A DNA stretch of 64,000 nt from Leptodesmis sichuanensis A121 (GCF_021379005.1 NZ_CP075171.1:2480001-2544000); one strand, 5' to 3'. Counted from the stretch's first letter, positions 1-9,295 are shown. Notes: generated by a model from the sequence alone, not told the origin. Translations and numbers: made by a program.

Positions 1-1400
1 CCCATCCGGATGGCAAATATTTTTTGGGACATCGATCGCTGGAACAAACCTGTGCCGAAATTGCCCGCTACAGTCCCCGTGATGCCCGCAAGTATGCTGA
101 GTTTACGGATTACTGGCTGCGAGTGATTCGGGCCATGAGTCCCATGTTCAACGCCCCCCCACGATCGCTGCTCGACATCGCTGGAAACTTCAGTGCTGGC
201 AAAGTGAAGGATTTAATTTCCGTAGTTGGTTCTACCAATAAAGCGATGGATTTTGTCCGTACCATGCTCACCAGTGCCGAAGATTTGCTCAACGAGTGGT
301 TCGATTCGGAATTTCTCAAAGCGCCTCTGGCCCGATTGGCCGCAGAAATGGGGGTGCCTCCTTCGCAGAAGAATTTGGGAATTGGCACGATTATGATGGC
401 CCTGCGGCATGATCCGGGGATGGCACGACCGAAAGGGGGAACAGGAGCCTTGACCCAGGCACTGGTGACGTTGGTGCAGGCGCTGGGAGGAAAAATTCTT
501 TGTGATCAGAACGTGGAAAAGGTGCTGCTAGATGGCGATCGCGTGGCAGGAGTGCGCGTGGCAGGAGGCACCGAATACCGGGCAACAAAAGGCGTGATTT
601 CCAATATTGATGCTCAACGGTTATTCCTGCATCTCATGGATCCGGCAGAGGTGAATGCCGCCGATCCAGAGTTGAGGGAGCGACTGGAACGCCGCATTAT
701 CAACAACAATGAAACGATTTTGAAAGTCGATCTGGCCATGGCTGAACCGTTGCGGTTTGAGCATCACCATCATCGGGATGAATACCTGATCGGTTCCATC
801 CTGATTGCCGATTCAGTGCGCCATGTGGAAATCGCTCATGCGGATCCGGCGCTGGGCCGCATTCCCGATGCGGATCCATCCTTGTATGTGGTGCAGCCTA
901 CAGTATTAGATCCGACCATGGCTCCAGCAGGCAAGCACACGGTCTGGATTGAGTTTTTCGCGCCCTATCAGATTGCCGGATTGGAAGGCACCGGGTTGTA
1001 TGGAACGGGCTGGACGGATGAGTTAAAACATAAAGTGGCCGATCGCATTGTGGATAAGCTGGCGGAGTATGCCCCTAACGTAAAAACGGCAACCCTGGCG
1101 CGACGGGTGGAAAGTCCCGCGGAATTGGGAGAACGGTTGGGCGCATTGAAGGGCAATTACTACCACCTGGACATGACCCTGGAACAGATGGTCTTTTTCC
1201 GCCCCCTGCCCGAAATTGCCAACTACAAAACTCCCATTGAAGGATTATTTCTGACGGGAGCCGGAACCCATCCCGGTGGCTCCATTTCGGGAATGCCAGG
1301 ACGTAACTGCGCCAGAGCCTTTTTGCATAGCCAGAAGCCCTGGGCCACCACCTGGATAGATGCCAAAGAGACATTGCGATCGCTCTTGAACCGAAGATAG
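1..1400 (+). CDS. FAD-dependent oxidoreductase, CrtI/CrtO-like (5' end outside window)
   Basis: C-terminal two thirds of a phytoene-desaturase/CrtO-type flavoprotein. The open frame continues to the left edge without a stop, so the start and the N-terminal dinucleotide-binding GxGxxG motif lie outside the window. The C-terminal flavin signature is visible (GLFLTGAGTHPGG followed by SGMPGRNCARAF). The middle contains a segment that requires NAD/FAD-fold secondary structure (IGSILIADS, VVQPTVLDP). Family members desaturate, isomerise or ketolate carotenoids or act on other polyprenoids; the exact substrate cannot be told here. A second, distinct flavoprotein of the same superfamily lies at 17533-19095. 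Confidence 0.85.
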   Translation, partial: HPDGKYFLGHRSLEQTCAEIARYSPRDARKYAEFTDYWLRVIRAMSPMFNAPPRSLLDIAGNFSAGKVKDLISVVGSTNKAMDFVRTMLTSAEDLLNEWFDSEFLKAPLARLAAEMGVPPSQKNLGIGTIMMALRHDPGMARPKGGTGALTQALVTLVQALGGKILCDQNVEKVLLDGDRVAGVRVAGGTEYRATKGVISNIDAQRLFLHLMDPAEVNAADPELRERLERRIINNNETILKVDLAMAEPLRFEHHHHRDEYLIGSILIADSVRHVEIAHADPALGRIPDADPSLYVVQPTVLDPTMAPAGKHTVWIEFFAPYQIAGLEGTGLYGTGWTDELKHKVADRIVDKLAEYAPNVKTATLARRVESPAELGERLGALKGNYYHLDMTLEQMVFFRPLPEIANYKTPIEGLFLTGAGTHPGGSISGMPGRNCARAFLHSQKPWATTWIDAKETLRSLLNRR

Positions 1401-1442
1401 AAGCATTCCCCATCCACAGCTAACACTCTATAACCAGCTAGC

Positions 1443-1474
1443 AATCCAAAATCTAAAATCCAAAATCCAAAATC
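1443..1474. repeat. heptanucleotide tandem repeat (CCAAAAT type)
   Basis: About four copies of a 7-nt unit close to AAAATCC stand in the gap between the flavoprotein and the broken Uma2 gene. It is one of many 7-nt-period repeats in this window, each with a different unit sequence, resembling the STRR repeats known from filamentous cyanobacteria. Confidence 0.7.
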
Positions 1475-1558
1475 GAAACCCCTTCCCCATCACAAAACCA
1501 CTGGCAGAGGCAACGATCCCTTGATCTGTCAGAATGAGTTCAGGATTGAGGAACAACC

Positions 1559-2131
1559 ATGACCTCCATACAAACACAAGCAGAGATGACTTTGGCAGAG
1601 TTTTTACGACTTCCAGAGACAAAACCTGTGAGTGAATATATTGAAGGTCGTATCTACCAAAAACCTGTGCCCCAAGGAAAACATAGTCGCCTACAGACCC
1701 GACTGCCGGCTGCCATCAATCAGCAGTTAGAACCTCAGCGGTTAGGGTGCGCTTTCACAGAATTGCGATGTACCTTTGCGGGCCGCTCCATTGTTCCAGA
1801 TATTTCCGTGTTTACCTGGGAGCGCATTCCGCTAGATCAGAACGGAGACATTCAGAATGAATTTACGATCGCTCCCGATTGAAGCATTGAAATTCTTTCT
1901 TCGGATCAGTCCCCTACTCGTGTGATTAACAACATCCTGTTTTGCCTTAATCATGGAACGCAATTAGGATGGCTCATTGATCCAGACGAGCGAAACATCA
2001 TTACATTTCAACCCGGTCAACAGCCGATCGCCCAGGAGCATCCGACAGAGATGCTGCTGGTTCCAGATTTCATGCAAAACTGGCAATTAACGGTAGGTGA
2101 ACTATTTGGCTGGCTGAATTTCCCAGGATAA
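1559..2131 (+). pseudogene. Uma2-family (DUF820) nuclease-like gene with an in-frame TGA
   Basis: Uma2 proteins are PD-(D/E)XK-fold proteins of unknown role, greatly expanded in cyanobacteria. The N-terminal part (MTLAEFLRLPETKP, EYIEGRIYQKPVP) and the C-terminal part (GTQLGWLIDPDERNI, QPGQQPIAQEHP) are in the same frame, separated only by a TGA at 1880-1882. Relatives usually have a tryptophan there (PDWSIEILSSDQ), so a single TGG to TGA change explains the break. Total length without the stop is about 190 codons, normal for the family. The GTG at 1922 could in principle restart the C-terminal piece, but that piece would lack the first acidic motif. Confidence 0.85.
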
Positions 2132-2160
2132 CAGGATCAACGAAAGACAATTGCAAGGGC

Positions 2161-3264
2161 ATGCTACAAAGAGTCGTGATTTTAGGGGGAAGCGGACGGA
2201 TTGGCCGGAGTGTGGCCGCTGATTTGATCGCACATACAGAGGCCGAGATCCTATTAGCCGGACGAAATAGTGCTGCTGGAGAACGGGTATGTAATCGTCT
2301 AGGGACTCGTGCTCAATTTCTGATGCTGAATCTGGAAGATCAGGCGGGGTTAAGTAGTGCGATCGCCCAAGCCAACCTGGTAATTCACTGCGCGGGACCA
2401 TTTCATTTCCGGGATGCCAGAGTTCTGAAAACCTGCATTGACCGGGGTGTGAACTATGTGGATGTGAGTGATCATCCTTCTTTCACCCGCAAGGCGATGG
2501 AGTACAGTGCGGCGGCTGCAGCGGCTGGAGTGACGGCGATCGTCAATACAGGCATCTTTCCCGGAATTTCCAACAGCATGGTGCGGCAGGATGTGGAACA
2601 ACTGGATGCGGCTGAAACAATTCACTTAAGTTATGTCGTGGCAGGTTCGGGGGGAGCCGGAATTACCGTCATGCGAACCACCTTCTTAGGGTTACAGAAC
2701 CCCTTTCAAGCCTGGATCAATGGAGCATGGCAAACAATCAAACCCTACAGCGATCGGGAAACGATTGAATTTCCCGCACCCTACGGTCGGACAGGCGTGT
2801 ACTGGTTTGATATGCCGGAAACCTTTACGCTACCCAATACCTTTCCGGTTAAAACCGTGATTACCAAATTCGGCACCGTTCCCGATTTTTATAACTTCCT
2901 CACCTGGACTGTGGCCCACTGGTGGCATCCCTGGCTGCTCAAACAAAAGGCCGTAATTGAATTTCTCTCCCAAGTCAGCCACTTTATGACTGATGTCACC
3001 GATCGCTTCAGTGGCATTGGCGTTGCCATTCGCTCAGAAGTGACCGGACAAAAGGATGGCAAACCCGCCCAGGTTTGTTCGACGTTGGTACACGAAAATA
3101 CCGCGATCGCAGCCGGGTATGGTACAGGCAGCGTGGCCCAATTGCTGCTGTCTGGACAACTTCATAAACCAGGAGTCTGGGCCGTGGAACAGGCATTATC
3201 CACCGCTTTGTTTAACCAGACCTTGCAGGAACGTGGTGTGAACATTGCTTCAGTCATTAAATAG
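2161..3264 (+). CDS. saccharopine dehydrogenase family NAD(P)-binding protein
   Basis: A 367-residue protein with an N-terminal Rossmann fold (VVILGGSGRIGRSVAADL, residues about 5-22) followed by the NADP-binding part of the saccharopine dehydrogenase family (LVIHCAGPFHFRDARV, then CIDRGVNYVDVSDHPSF). Bacterial members of this group are oxidoreductases or enzymes of unknown substrate; lysine metabolism is not implied. A weakly hydrophobic segment near residues 245-265 (FLTWTVAHWWHPWLL) suggests membrane association. It starts 29 bp after the Uma2 pseudogene and 57 bp before the next gene, so it may be cotranscribed with the regulator downstream. Confidence 0.8.
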   Translation: MLQRVVILGGSGRIGRSVAADLIAHTEAEILLAGRNSAAGERVCNRLGTRAQFLMLNLEDQAGLSSAIAQANLVIHCAGPFHFRDARVLKTCIDRGVNYVDVSDHPSFTRKAMEYSAAAAAAGVTAIVNTGIFPGISNSMVRQDVEQLDAAETIHLSYVVAGSGGAGITVMRTTFLGLQNPFQAWINGAWQTIKPYSDRETIEFPAPYGRTGVYWFDMPETFTLPNTFPVKTVITKFGTVPDFYNFLTWTVAHWWHPWLLKQKAVIEFLSQVSHFMTDVTDRFSGIGVAIRSEVTGQKDGKPAQVCSTLVHENTAIAAGYGTGSVAQLLLSGQLHKPGVWAVEQALSTALFNQTLQERGVNIASVIK

Positions 3265-3321
3265 GGTAGTGGAGATAAGACATACCATCAACAGATGTAA
3301 AACATTACCCTTTGTTGCAGC

Positions 3322-3951
3322 ATGATTTCCTCTAATTCCCCTAACCGTTTACGTCAACTCATGCAACAGGTTGGTCTGACCACCTATAAAGCGCTGAGTG
3401 AAGCCACGGGGGTATCGGAAAAGCAGATCAGAAAATTGCGTCGAGGACAGATTGCTCAAATGCGAGTGGAGACGCTGGAGAAGTTGGGCCGGGTGTTGCA
3501 GGTATCGGTGGGAGAGTTGGTAGGGATTGGGGAGCAGGAGGTAGTATCTGGGCGGGATGAAGTGGGGGAATTGCGGCGGGAGTACGATCGCCTCCAAGCT
3601 CAATTGCTACAACAACGGCAGGAACTCTGGCAGGAATTTCAACAATCGAGTGTGCAGGTGTTGGAGTCTTTGCTGTTACAACTGCCAACAGCGGCTTATG
3701 CAGCTCAACAAAATCCCCAGGCTCCAGCGGTAAAACTTTTACCATTATTACGTCCGATCGAAGCATTATTGCAACATTGGGGTATTGAGGCGATCGCAGC
3801 CGTCGGGTCTGAAGTTCCCTACGATCCACAACAGCATCAACTCATGGAAGGTACGGCAGCAGTGGGCGATCGCGTGCGAGTGCGATACACGGGCTATCGC
3901 CAGGGGGACAAGTTACTTTATCGGGCGAAAGTCAGTCCTGTGGTGTCGTAA
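3322..3951 (+). CDS. XRE-type helix-turn-helix protein with coiled coil and extra C-terminal domain
   Basis: Residues about 6-65 form a Cro/C1-type HTH (LRQLMQQVGLTTYKALSEAT, then SEKQIRKLRRGQ and LEKLGRVLQVSVGELV). Residues 75-115 are rich in Glu, Gln and Leu and likely form a coiled coil (EVGELRREYDRLQAQLLQQR). The C-terminal half (about 120-209) contains a conserved-looking block (LLPLLRPIEALLQHWGIEAI) and a basic beta-rich end (GDRVRVRYTGYRQGDKLLYR). This is longer than a minimal XRE repressor. It presumably binds DNA as a dimer; its targets are unknown. It lies between a dehydrogenase and an iron/manganese-type transporter. Confidence 0.75.
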   Translation: MISSNSPNRLRQLMQQVGLTTYKALSEATGVSEKQIRKLRRGQIAQMRVETLEKLGRVLQVSVGELVGIGEQEVVSGRDEVGELRREYDRLQAQLLQQRQELWQEFQQSSVQVLESLLLQLPTAAYAAQQNPQAPAVKLLPLLRPIEALLQHWGIEAIAAVGSEVPYDPQQHQLMEGTAAVGDRVRVRYTGYRQGDKLLYRAKVSPVVS

Positions 3952-4138
3952 GCGCTAGAACGAAGGGGAATTTCTCCAGTAGTATGGCGACAGAAAGTGA
4001 GGGGAGAGTGGGATAACGGGGAGATGGGGAAGCCAGGGGAGATGAGGAAGATAGAGAAGATACAAGCGTCTTTCCTTCCCCACCCGCCTCACCTCCTTTA
4101 CCCTCGCATCAGCCTATCAGCGCAACCGGAGAACATCC

Positions 4139-5275
4139 ATGAAGCCATCCCGCACCTCTGATATCAGTCGTTATCTGGAAAACTGGCAGGACGAGATTGA
4201 AAGCGCCTTTCTCTACCGCACGTTAGCCAAGACTGAGAAACAACCCACTCTAGCTGAGGTTTATCGGAAACTGGCGGCAACAGAGGAGTCTCACGCTCAG
4301 TTTTGGCGAGATAAGTTGGTCAGTGCAGGCTATCCAGTACCTCGCAAACGGATTGGCTGGCGAACTCAAATGCTGGCTAAGTTAGCCACCTGGTTTGGCC
4401 CCCAGTTTGTGTTGCCAACGATTAACGCCATGGAGCAGGTGGATAGTCATAGCTACGATATGCAGCCCGATGCTCAAAACACTCCACTGCCTGTAGAAGA
4501 ACGATCGCACGCCCGCTTACTGAATGCGATCGCCAGCCCAACTGGTCAGGGGATGGAAGGGGGAACAATTGCTCAGATCGAAGGTCGGCACCGGGCGGCG
4601 GGGGGCAATACGTTACGGGCAGCAGTGCTGGGAGCGAATGATGGCCTGTTGTCTAACCTGAGTTTGGTGATGGGGGTTGCTGGGGCGGATTTAGCTGGAA
4701 ATTCGATCCTGGTAACGGGAATGGCAGGGTTGCTGGCAGGAGCCTGTTCCATGGCGTTGGGTGAATGGATTTCCGTACAAAGTTCTCGCGAATTGTACGA
4801 TCGCCAGATTCGGATTGAACGGCGGGAAGTGGAAGAGGTGCCAGAAGAAGAGGAAGAAGAACTGGCATTGATTTATGAGGCGAAGGGATTGCCTGAAGCT
4901 CAGGCTCGTTCTCTGGCTGCTCGAATTATGGCAAACAAGGCCACGGCTCTGGACACCCTTACCCGCGAAGAATTGGGAATTGATCCGGAAGAACTGGGCG
5001 GTTCGGCCTGGGTCGCTGCCATTACCTCCTTTTGCCTGTTCGCAGTCGGTGCGATCGTCCCGGTCGCTCCCTTTTTCTTCTTGAAAGGCAGCCTGGCAGT
5101 GATTATGAGTTTGGTGTGCAGTGGTCTGGCGCTGTTTGCGATTGGCGCTGGCATCACATTACTAACAGGCCGCAGTGTCCTCTTCTCTGGCTTTCGTCAA
5201 GTCATTTTTGGGTTCGCCGCCGCAGGCATTACCTATGCTTTAGGACGATTATTAGGAGTGTCGATCGGGGGTTGA
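4139..5275 (+). CDS. VIT1/CCC1-family transporter with N-terminal ferritin-like domain
   Basis: A 378-residue protein. Residues about 10-95 resemble a rubrerythrin/ferritin-like bundle, with acidic and His residues in the expected style (NWQDEIESAFLYRTLA, then ATEESHAQFWRDKL). Residues from about 155 form a VIT/CCC1 membrane domain (LRAAVLGANDGLLSNLSLV, then GACSMALGEWISVQSSRE) with a charged Glu-rich cytoplasmic stretch (about 225-245) and three C-terminal membrane segments. CCC1-type proteins move Fe(II) or Mn(II), and fused ferritin-like domains probably bind the metal before transport. ATG 4139 has GGAGA about 8 bp upstream. A MITE copy is inserted 29 bp after the stop codon. Confidence 0.85.
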   Translation: MKPSRTSDISRYLENWQDEIESAFLYRTLAKTEKQPTLAEVYRKLAATEESHAQFWRDKLVSAGYPVPRKRIGWRTQMLAKLATWFGPQFVLPTINAMEQVDSHSYDMQPDAQNTPLPVEERSHARLLNAIASPTGQGMEGGTIAQIEGRHRAAGGNTLRAAVLGANDGLLSNLSLVMGVAGADLAGNSILVTGMAGLLAGACSMALGEWISVQSSRELYDRQIRIERREVEEVPEEEEEELALIYEAKGLPEAQARSLAARIMANKATALDTLTREELGIDPEELGGSAWVAAITSFCLFAVGAIVPVAPFFFLKGSLAVIMSLVCSGLALFAIGAGITLLTGRSVLFSGFRQVIFGFAAAGITYALGRLLGVSIGG

Positions 5276-5304
5276 CGATCACCCAGCCAGCATTCGTCAG
5301 ACGG

Positions 5305-5504
5305 CTGGTTGACTGACAAATCTCCTGAACACCCGCTACATCACCAGGAAATCAATTTCCTGGCTCATCGCCAAAGTCATCTAAAGATGACTGGACAAGA
5401 GTTTCAGTCCATTTGCATGGACTTGCGCTGTTAGCCCAAAATTTATTTTAGGGCGGGTGGACAACAGAGATATGAGCCTTTCGGAACTTTTGTCAGTCAA
5501 GCAG
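5305..5504 (+). mobile_element. 200-bp MITE, copy 1
   Basis: Non-coding element with terminal inverted repeats CTGGTTGACTGACAAA at the left and the complement of CTGCTTGACTGACAAA at the right. It is flanked by a perfect 9-bp direct repeat, GTCAGACGG, at 5296-5304 and 5505-5513. Inside are four short hairpins in order: CCAGGAAAT/ATTTCCTGG, AGTCATCT/AGATGACT, AGTCCAT/ATGGACT and GCCC-AT-rich-GGGC. Two other copies of identical length lie at 21138-21337 (opposite orientation) and 22880-23079. Ends in CTG and a 9-bp duplication suggest mobilisation by an IS4-type (IS10/IS50-like) transposase. Confidence 0.9.
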
Positions 5505-5581
5505 GTCAGACGGTTAGCAGGTGGCAGTAGTAGATAGTAACTCCTGCCACGCCTGAGAAATTTTTACTGGGAGGCTGGCAC

Positions 5582-6076
5582 TTATTCACCCTCCACTCCC
5601 ACCCCCTGAATAGTCAGTACGGAACAAGGGGCATGATGCAGAACATAGTTACTGACACTCCCCAGGAAAAATTCTTTCAATCCCGTATGGCCCCGCCGCC
5701 CCAGGATAATCAGATCGGCTTCCCAAGTATCAGCGAGGTTGCAAATCTTGCGGCCTGGATCGCCAGGACTTTGAGTGAATTCAGCACTTACCCCAGCGGC
5801 AGAAACTTCTTTCGTTAGCTTTTGCAAGAACTCCAGGCCCTGCCGTTCATACACCTCCCACTGCTGGGCATAGGCCCGGATGGCTTCCTCATGTAAACCG
5901 GGATAAACACTATCTGGTCCTGGATATACCGGAGTCGGATAGTCTTCATCCATGGGGGACAGTACATGTAACAGCATAATCGTGCCGCCCGATAGCTTGG
6001 CCAGGTCGATCGCTTCATGAATCAGCGTGTCATCAGTCATGGCCGGTGAAACAGCAACAAGAATTTTTTTGAACAT
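5582..6076 (-). CDS. universal stress protein (UspA family)
   Basis: A 164-residue single-domain Usp. The N terminus (MFKKILVAVSPAMTDDTLIH) and the C-terminal ATP-binding signature G-2x-G-9x-GS (LGRRGHTGLKEFFLGSVSN) are both present, pointing to an ATP-binding member. These are cytoplasmic proteins linked to stress survival, with mostly unknown partners. It is 133 bp downstream of ppsA on the same strand, so cotranscription is possible but not shown. MITE copy 1 lies just past its 3' end. Confidence 0.9.
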   Translation of the reverse strand: MFKKILVAVSPAMTDDTLIHEAIDLAKLSGGTIMLLHVLSPMDEDYPTPVYPGPDSVYPGLHEEAIRAYAQQWEVYERQGLEFLQKLTKEVSAAGVSAEFTQSPGDPGRKICNLADTWEADLIILGRRGHTGLKEFFLGSVSNYVLHHAPCSVLTIQGVGVEGE

Positions 6077-6209
6077 AGTATTTTGAGGGATTGGGAATTA
6101 GGGGGTAGGAATTAGGCGTTGTTTTTAGAGCCAGGTATCGGGGTTTAAGTTGCTAATTTTCAGCCTTTACCCCCCTAAGCCCTCACCCCTAATTCCTTTC
6201 GTCTTTAGA

Positions 6210-8645
6210 TTATCTCTCAGCTTCGGCAATTTCGAGGATCGTCTTTAACACAGAATCCGGGTTGAGGCTGATCGAATTGATACCCTGTTCGACCAGGAAA
6301 CGAGCGAATTCGGGATAGTCGCTGGGAGCCTGACCGCAGATGCCGATTTTGCGATCGCAGGCTCTGGCTGTGGTGATGGCGTGTTGTACCATGCGTTTCA
6401 CAGCGGTATTGCGTTCGTCAAACAGGTGAGAGACTTGGGCGGAGTCGCGATCCAGTCCCAAAGTCAGTTGGGTCAGGTCGTTGGAGCCGATGGAGAAGCC
6501 ATCGAAGATCTCACTGAATTCATCGGCCAGGGTAACATTGCTGGGCAGTTCACACATGACGTAGACCTGTAAGCCGTTTTCACCCCGTTTGAGGCCGTTC
6601 TTTTCCATTTCCGCTATCACCCGCCGACCTTCATCCGGAGTGCGGCAGAAGGGAATCATCAAAATCACGTTGCTGAGGCCCATGTCTTCCCGGACGCGCT
6701 TCATCGCCTGACATTCCAGGGCAAAGCCTTCCCGGTAACGATCGTCATAGTAGCGAGAGGCACCGCGCCAGCCGAGCATCGGGTTTTCTTCATGCGGTTC
6801 AAACTGGCGACCACCGAGCAGGTTGGCATACTCGTTGCTCTTGAAGTCGGACATGCGAACGATCACGGGTTTGGGATAGAAGGCCGCGGCGATCGCGCCC
6901 ACTCCCTGAGCCAGCTTATCGACAAAATATTCCGGCTTGTTTTCATACAGCTTGGTCAGGTCAGCAATTTTGTACCGGGCCAGTTCATCCTCCAACTGGT
7001 CGTAATACAGCAGCGCCAGGGGATGCACCTGAATCTGATTGGCAATGATGAACTCCAGTCGCGCCAGTCCTACGCCATCGGCGGGAATCGCCGCCAGGTT
7101 GAAGGCTTCATCCGGGTTGCCCACATTCATCATGATCTGAGTGCGGGTTTTGGGCAGAGTATCCAACTCTATTTCATTCACCTGAAAGGACAGCAGCCCT
7201 TCGTACACATGGCCGTCTTCCCCTTCACAGCAAGAAATCGTCACATCCTGCCCGGTTTTGATTGATTCCGTGGCATTGCCGCAGCCGACGATCGCCGGAA
7301 TTCCCAACTCCCGCGCAATAATTGCCGCATGGCAGGTACGCCCGCCCTGATTGGTGACGATCGCGCTGGCCTTTTTCATAATCGGTTCCCAGTCCGGATC
7401 GGTGCGTTCCGTGATCAGGACTTCACCGGGTTGGAACAGGGTAATCTTGCTTGGGTCTTGAATCACCCTGGCCTGACCCTGACCCACAGAGCCACCCACA
7501 CTACGGCCTGTTGCCAGTACCTGACTGCGTTCATTCAACTGATAGCTACGCAGGATGTTGACGGCTTTTTGCGAATGCACCGTTTCTGGTCGAGCCTGCA
7601 CGATGAACAGGTCACCCGTTAGGCCATCCTTGGCCCATTCAATATCCATCGGGGAGGGCACACCGCGTACCTGGGAATAGTGATCTTCAATGACGCAGGC
7701 CCACCGCGCCAGTTGCAATACCTCCTCATCGGTAATGGCAAACTCCTCCCGTTGACTGCGACTGACAGAAATATTTTTCGTGAACTTAGAGCCACCCTCG
7801 TCATAGATCATCTTGATTTCCTTGGTGCCCAACCGTCGCCGGACGATCGGACGGAATCCCTGTTTCAGCGTCGGTTTGAACACCAGATACTCATCCGGGT
7901 TGATGGCTCCCTGTACGACGTTCTCACCCAATCCGTAGGCCGCCGTCACCAGTACCACATCCTTAAAGCCACTTTCCGTATCAATCGAGAACATCACTCC
8001 GGAAGCGGCCAGATCAGAGCGCACCATCTTTTGCACCCCCACGGACAGGGCAATCTCGAAGTGGTCAAAGCCTTTGGTCTGGCGGTAGGAGATGGCGCGA
8101 TCGGTAAAGATGGAAGCAAAACAGCGATGGCAGGCTTCCAGCACCCCTTGCAAACCGCACACATTCAGGTAGGTTTCCTGCTGTCCGGCAAAACTGGCAT
8201 CGGGCAAATCTTCTGCTGTGGCACTGGAACGCACGGCAACATCGGTTTCAGGCCCCCCGTATTGCTTACATAACTGGTGATAGGCATCGGCGATCGCGTC
8301 CTGCAAATCCGGCGGAAAGGGGGTTTGCAACATCAGCGATCGGGCCTGCCTGCCCACCTTCTGCAAACTCCGTACATCATCCACATCCAGTTCCGCAAAT
8401 AACTCCCGCAATTTGGCTTCCAGCCCTGCCGACTCAATGAAGTGGCGATAGGCATAGGCGGTCGTCGCAAAGCCATTGGGTACGTTGACCCCCTGACTGG
8501 ATAACTGGCGAATCATTTCTCCCAGGGAGGCATTTTTTCCACCCACCAGAGGAACATCTTGCATCCCGACTTGTTCAAACTCCAGCACCAGTGCCTGTTC
8601 CCTCGGATGCTGGGCAGTACGAGTTTCTAAAGAAAGATCCACCAT
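6210..8645 (-). CDS. ppsA: phosphoenolpyruvate synthase
   Basis: An 811-residue enzyme converting pyruvate, ATP and water to PEP, AMP and phosphate in gluconeogenesis. The N-terminal ATP-grasp-like domain (VGGKNASLGEMIRQL, then SSATAEDLPDASFAGQQET) is followed by the swivelling phosphohistidine domain (GGRTCHAAIIARELGIPAI, His near residue 440). The C-terminal PEP/pyruvate barrel carries SIGSNDLTQLTLG and the catalytic-cysteine motif GICGQAPSDYP near residue 770. Length and motif order match PEP synthase rather than PPDK. The start MVDLSLETRTAQ is taken; an internal start would remove part of the ATP-binding lobe. Confidence 0.95.
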   Translation of the reverse strand: MVDLSLETRTAQHPREQALVLEFEQVGMQDVPLVGGKNASLGEMIRQLSSQGVNVPNGFATTAYAYRHFIESAGLEAKLRELFAELDVDDVRSLQKVGRQARSLMLQTPFPPDLQDAIADAYHQLCKQYGGPETDVAVRSSATAEDLPDASFAGQQETYLNVCGLQGVLEACHRCFASIFTDRAISYRQTKGFDHFEIALSVGVQKMVRSDLAASGVMFSIDTESGFKDVVLVTAAYGLGENVVQGAINPDEYLVFKPTLKQGFRPIVRRRLGTKEIKMIYDEGGSKFTKNISVSRSQREEFAITDEEVLQLARWACVIEDHYSQVRGVPSPMDIEWAKDGLTGDLFIVQARPETVHSQKAVNILRSYQLNERSQVLATGRSVGGSVGQGQARVIQDPSKITLFQPGEVLITERTDPDWEPIMKKASAIVTNQGGRTCHAAIIARELGIPAIVGCGNATESIKTGQDVTISCCEGEDGHVYEGLLSFQVNEIELDTLPKTRTQIMMNVGNPDEAFNLAAIPADGVGLARLEFIIANQIQVHPLALLYYDQLEDELARYKIADLTKLYENKPEYFVDKLAQGVGAIAAAFYPKPVIVRMSDFKSNEYANLLGGRQFEPHEENPMLGWRGASRYYDDRYREGFALECQAMKRVREDMGLSNVILMIPFCRTPDEGRRVIAEMEKNGLKRGENGLQVYVMCELPSNVTLADEFSEIFDGFSIGSNDLTQLTLGLDRDSAQVSHLFDERNTAVKRMVQHAITTARACDRKIGICGQAPSDYPEFARFLVEQGINSISLNPDSVLKTILEIAEAER

Positions 8646-9295
8646 AATCTCTAAACTCCAGTTTTATGCGACAAAAGGGAATTTACCCTCTCTTCCCTTG
8701 TAGCGAATGGCGAAAAGGGATGAGGTGGATTGCAGGAATTCTTATCAGTAAGCAAAACAACTCACCGCAAAAAGCCATCCAAACTCTTACTTAAGCGGAC
8801 AGATTAGACTTCTTGCAAATTGGAAAAAACGTCGGATTGCAAATTGGAAAAAACGTCGGATCGGCAAAGGGAAACGCTCTGCCTATCCTGTCATTCTGGC
8901 TGATTTGCATGGGCACGCCAGGCTTTGCCCGTCCTACTGATGATGATTGAGTCTAATAGGCAAGAGTTCCAATGAGGTTACGAAGAAAAAATAATACCTT
9001 AGTACTAAGAAAATATAGAAAATATAATTTAAAGGTAAGCTGGTCGCCGTTAATTAACATGGCTTCCTTGCAGGGTGGGTCAGCGATCGCGTAACCCATA
9101 CGGCTTGAGGAAGTGATGTGTTACGGCTGCGCCTGCCCCATCCTGCGTCTACGTTTGATTTTGGCTGCCTACTCAAGTTGAGTCCAGATATGGAGTGCCC
9201 GCCCCAGAAAAAACCTTGAAAACACCAAATCTAGTAGCCAAGTTCCCAACGATCGCGTACCCTTAGTCTCAGCCATGTTGTAGGTTTGAGTCCTT
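8646..9295. promoter_or_regulatory. 650-bp divergent region between ppsA and dnaE
   Basis: No gene was recognised. The region must hold promoters for both ppsA (leftward) and dnaE (rightward). It contains a 24-bp perfect tandem duplication (8813-8860), a perfect 12-nt palindrome CTTAGTACTAAG (8998-9009) inside an AT-rich stretch, and a nested inverted repeat at 9070-9146. In the last, GCAGGGTGGG pairs with CCCATCCTGC and CGTAACCCAT with ATGTGTTACG. The last structure resembles the dispersed palindromic repeats of cyanobacteria. No promoter boxes can be assigned with confidence. Confidence 0.5.
8813..8860. repeat. 24-bp perfect tandem duplication
   Basis: Two adjacent identical 24-mers beginning TTGCAAATTGG and ending ACGTCGGA occupy 8813-8836 and 8837-8860. 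They sit about 170 bp upstream of the ppsA start codon. They could be a duplicated operator or a recent replication-slippage product. Confidence 0.8.

Noticed and set aside
5281-5330. CCAGCC/GGCTGG hairpin after the VIT gene as a terminator
   Set aside because: It is formed partly by the MITE target repeat and MITE end, lacks a T-run, and is explained by the insertion.
7680-8273. Long open frame on the plus strand opposite ppsA
   Set aside because: It lies fully inside ppsA on the other strand, its composition mirrors the complement of a GC-rich gene, and it has no family features.
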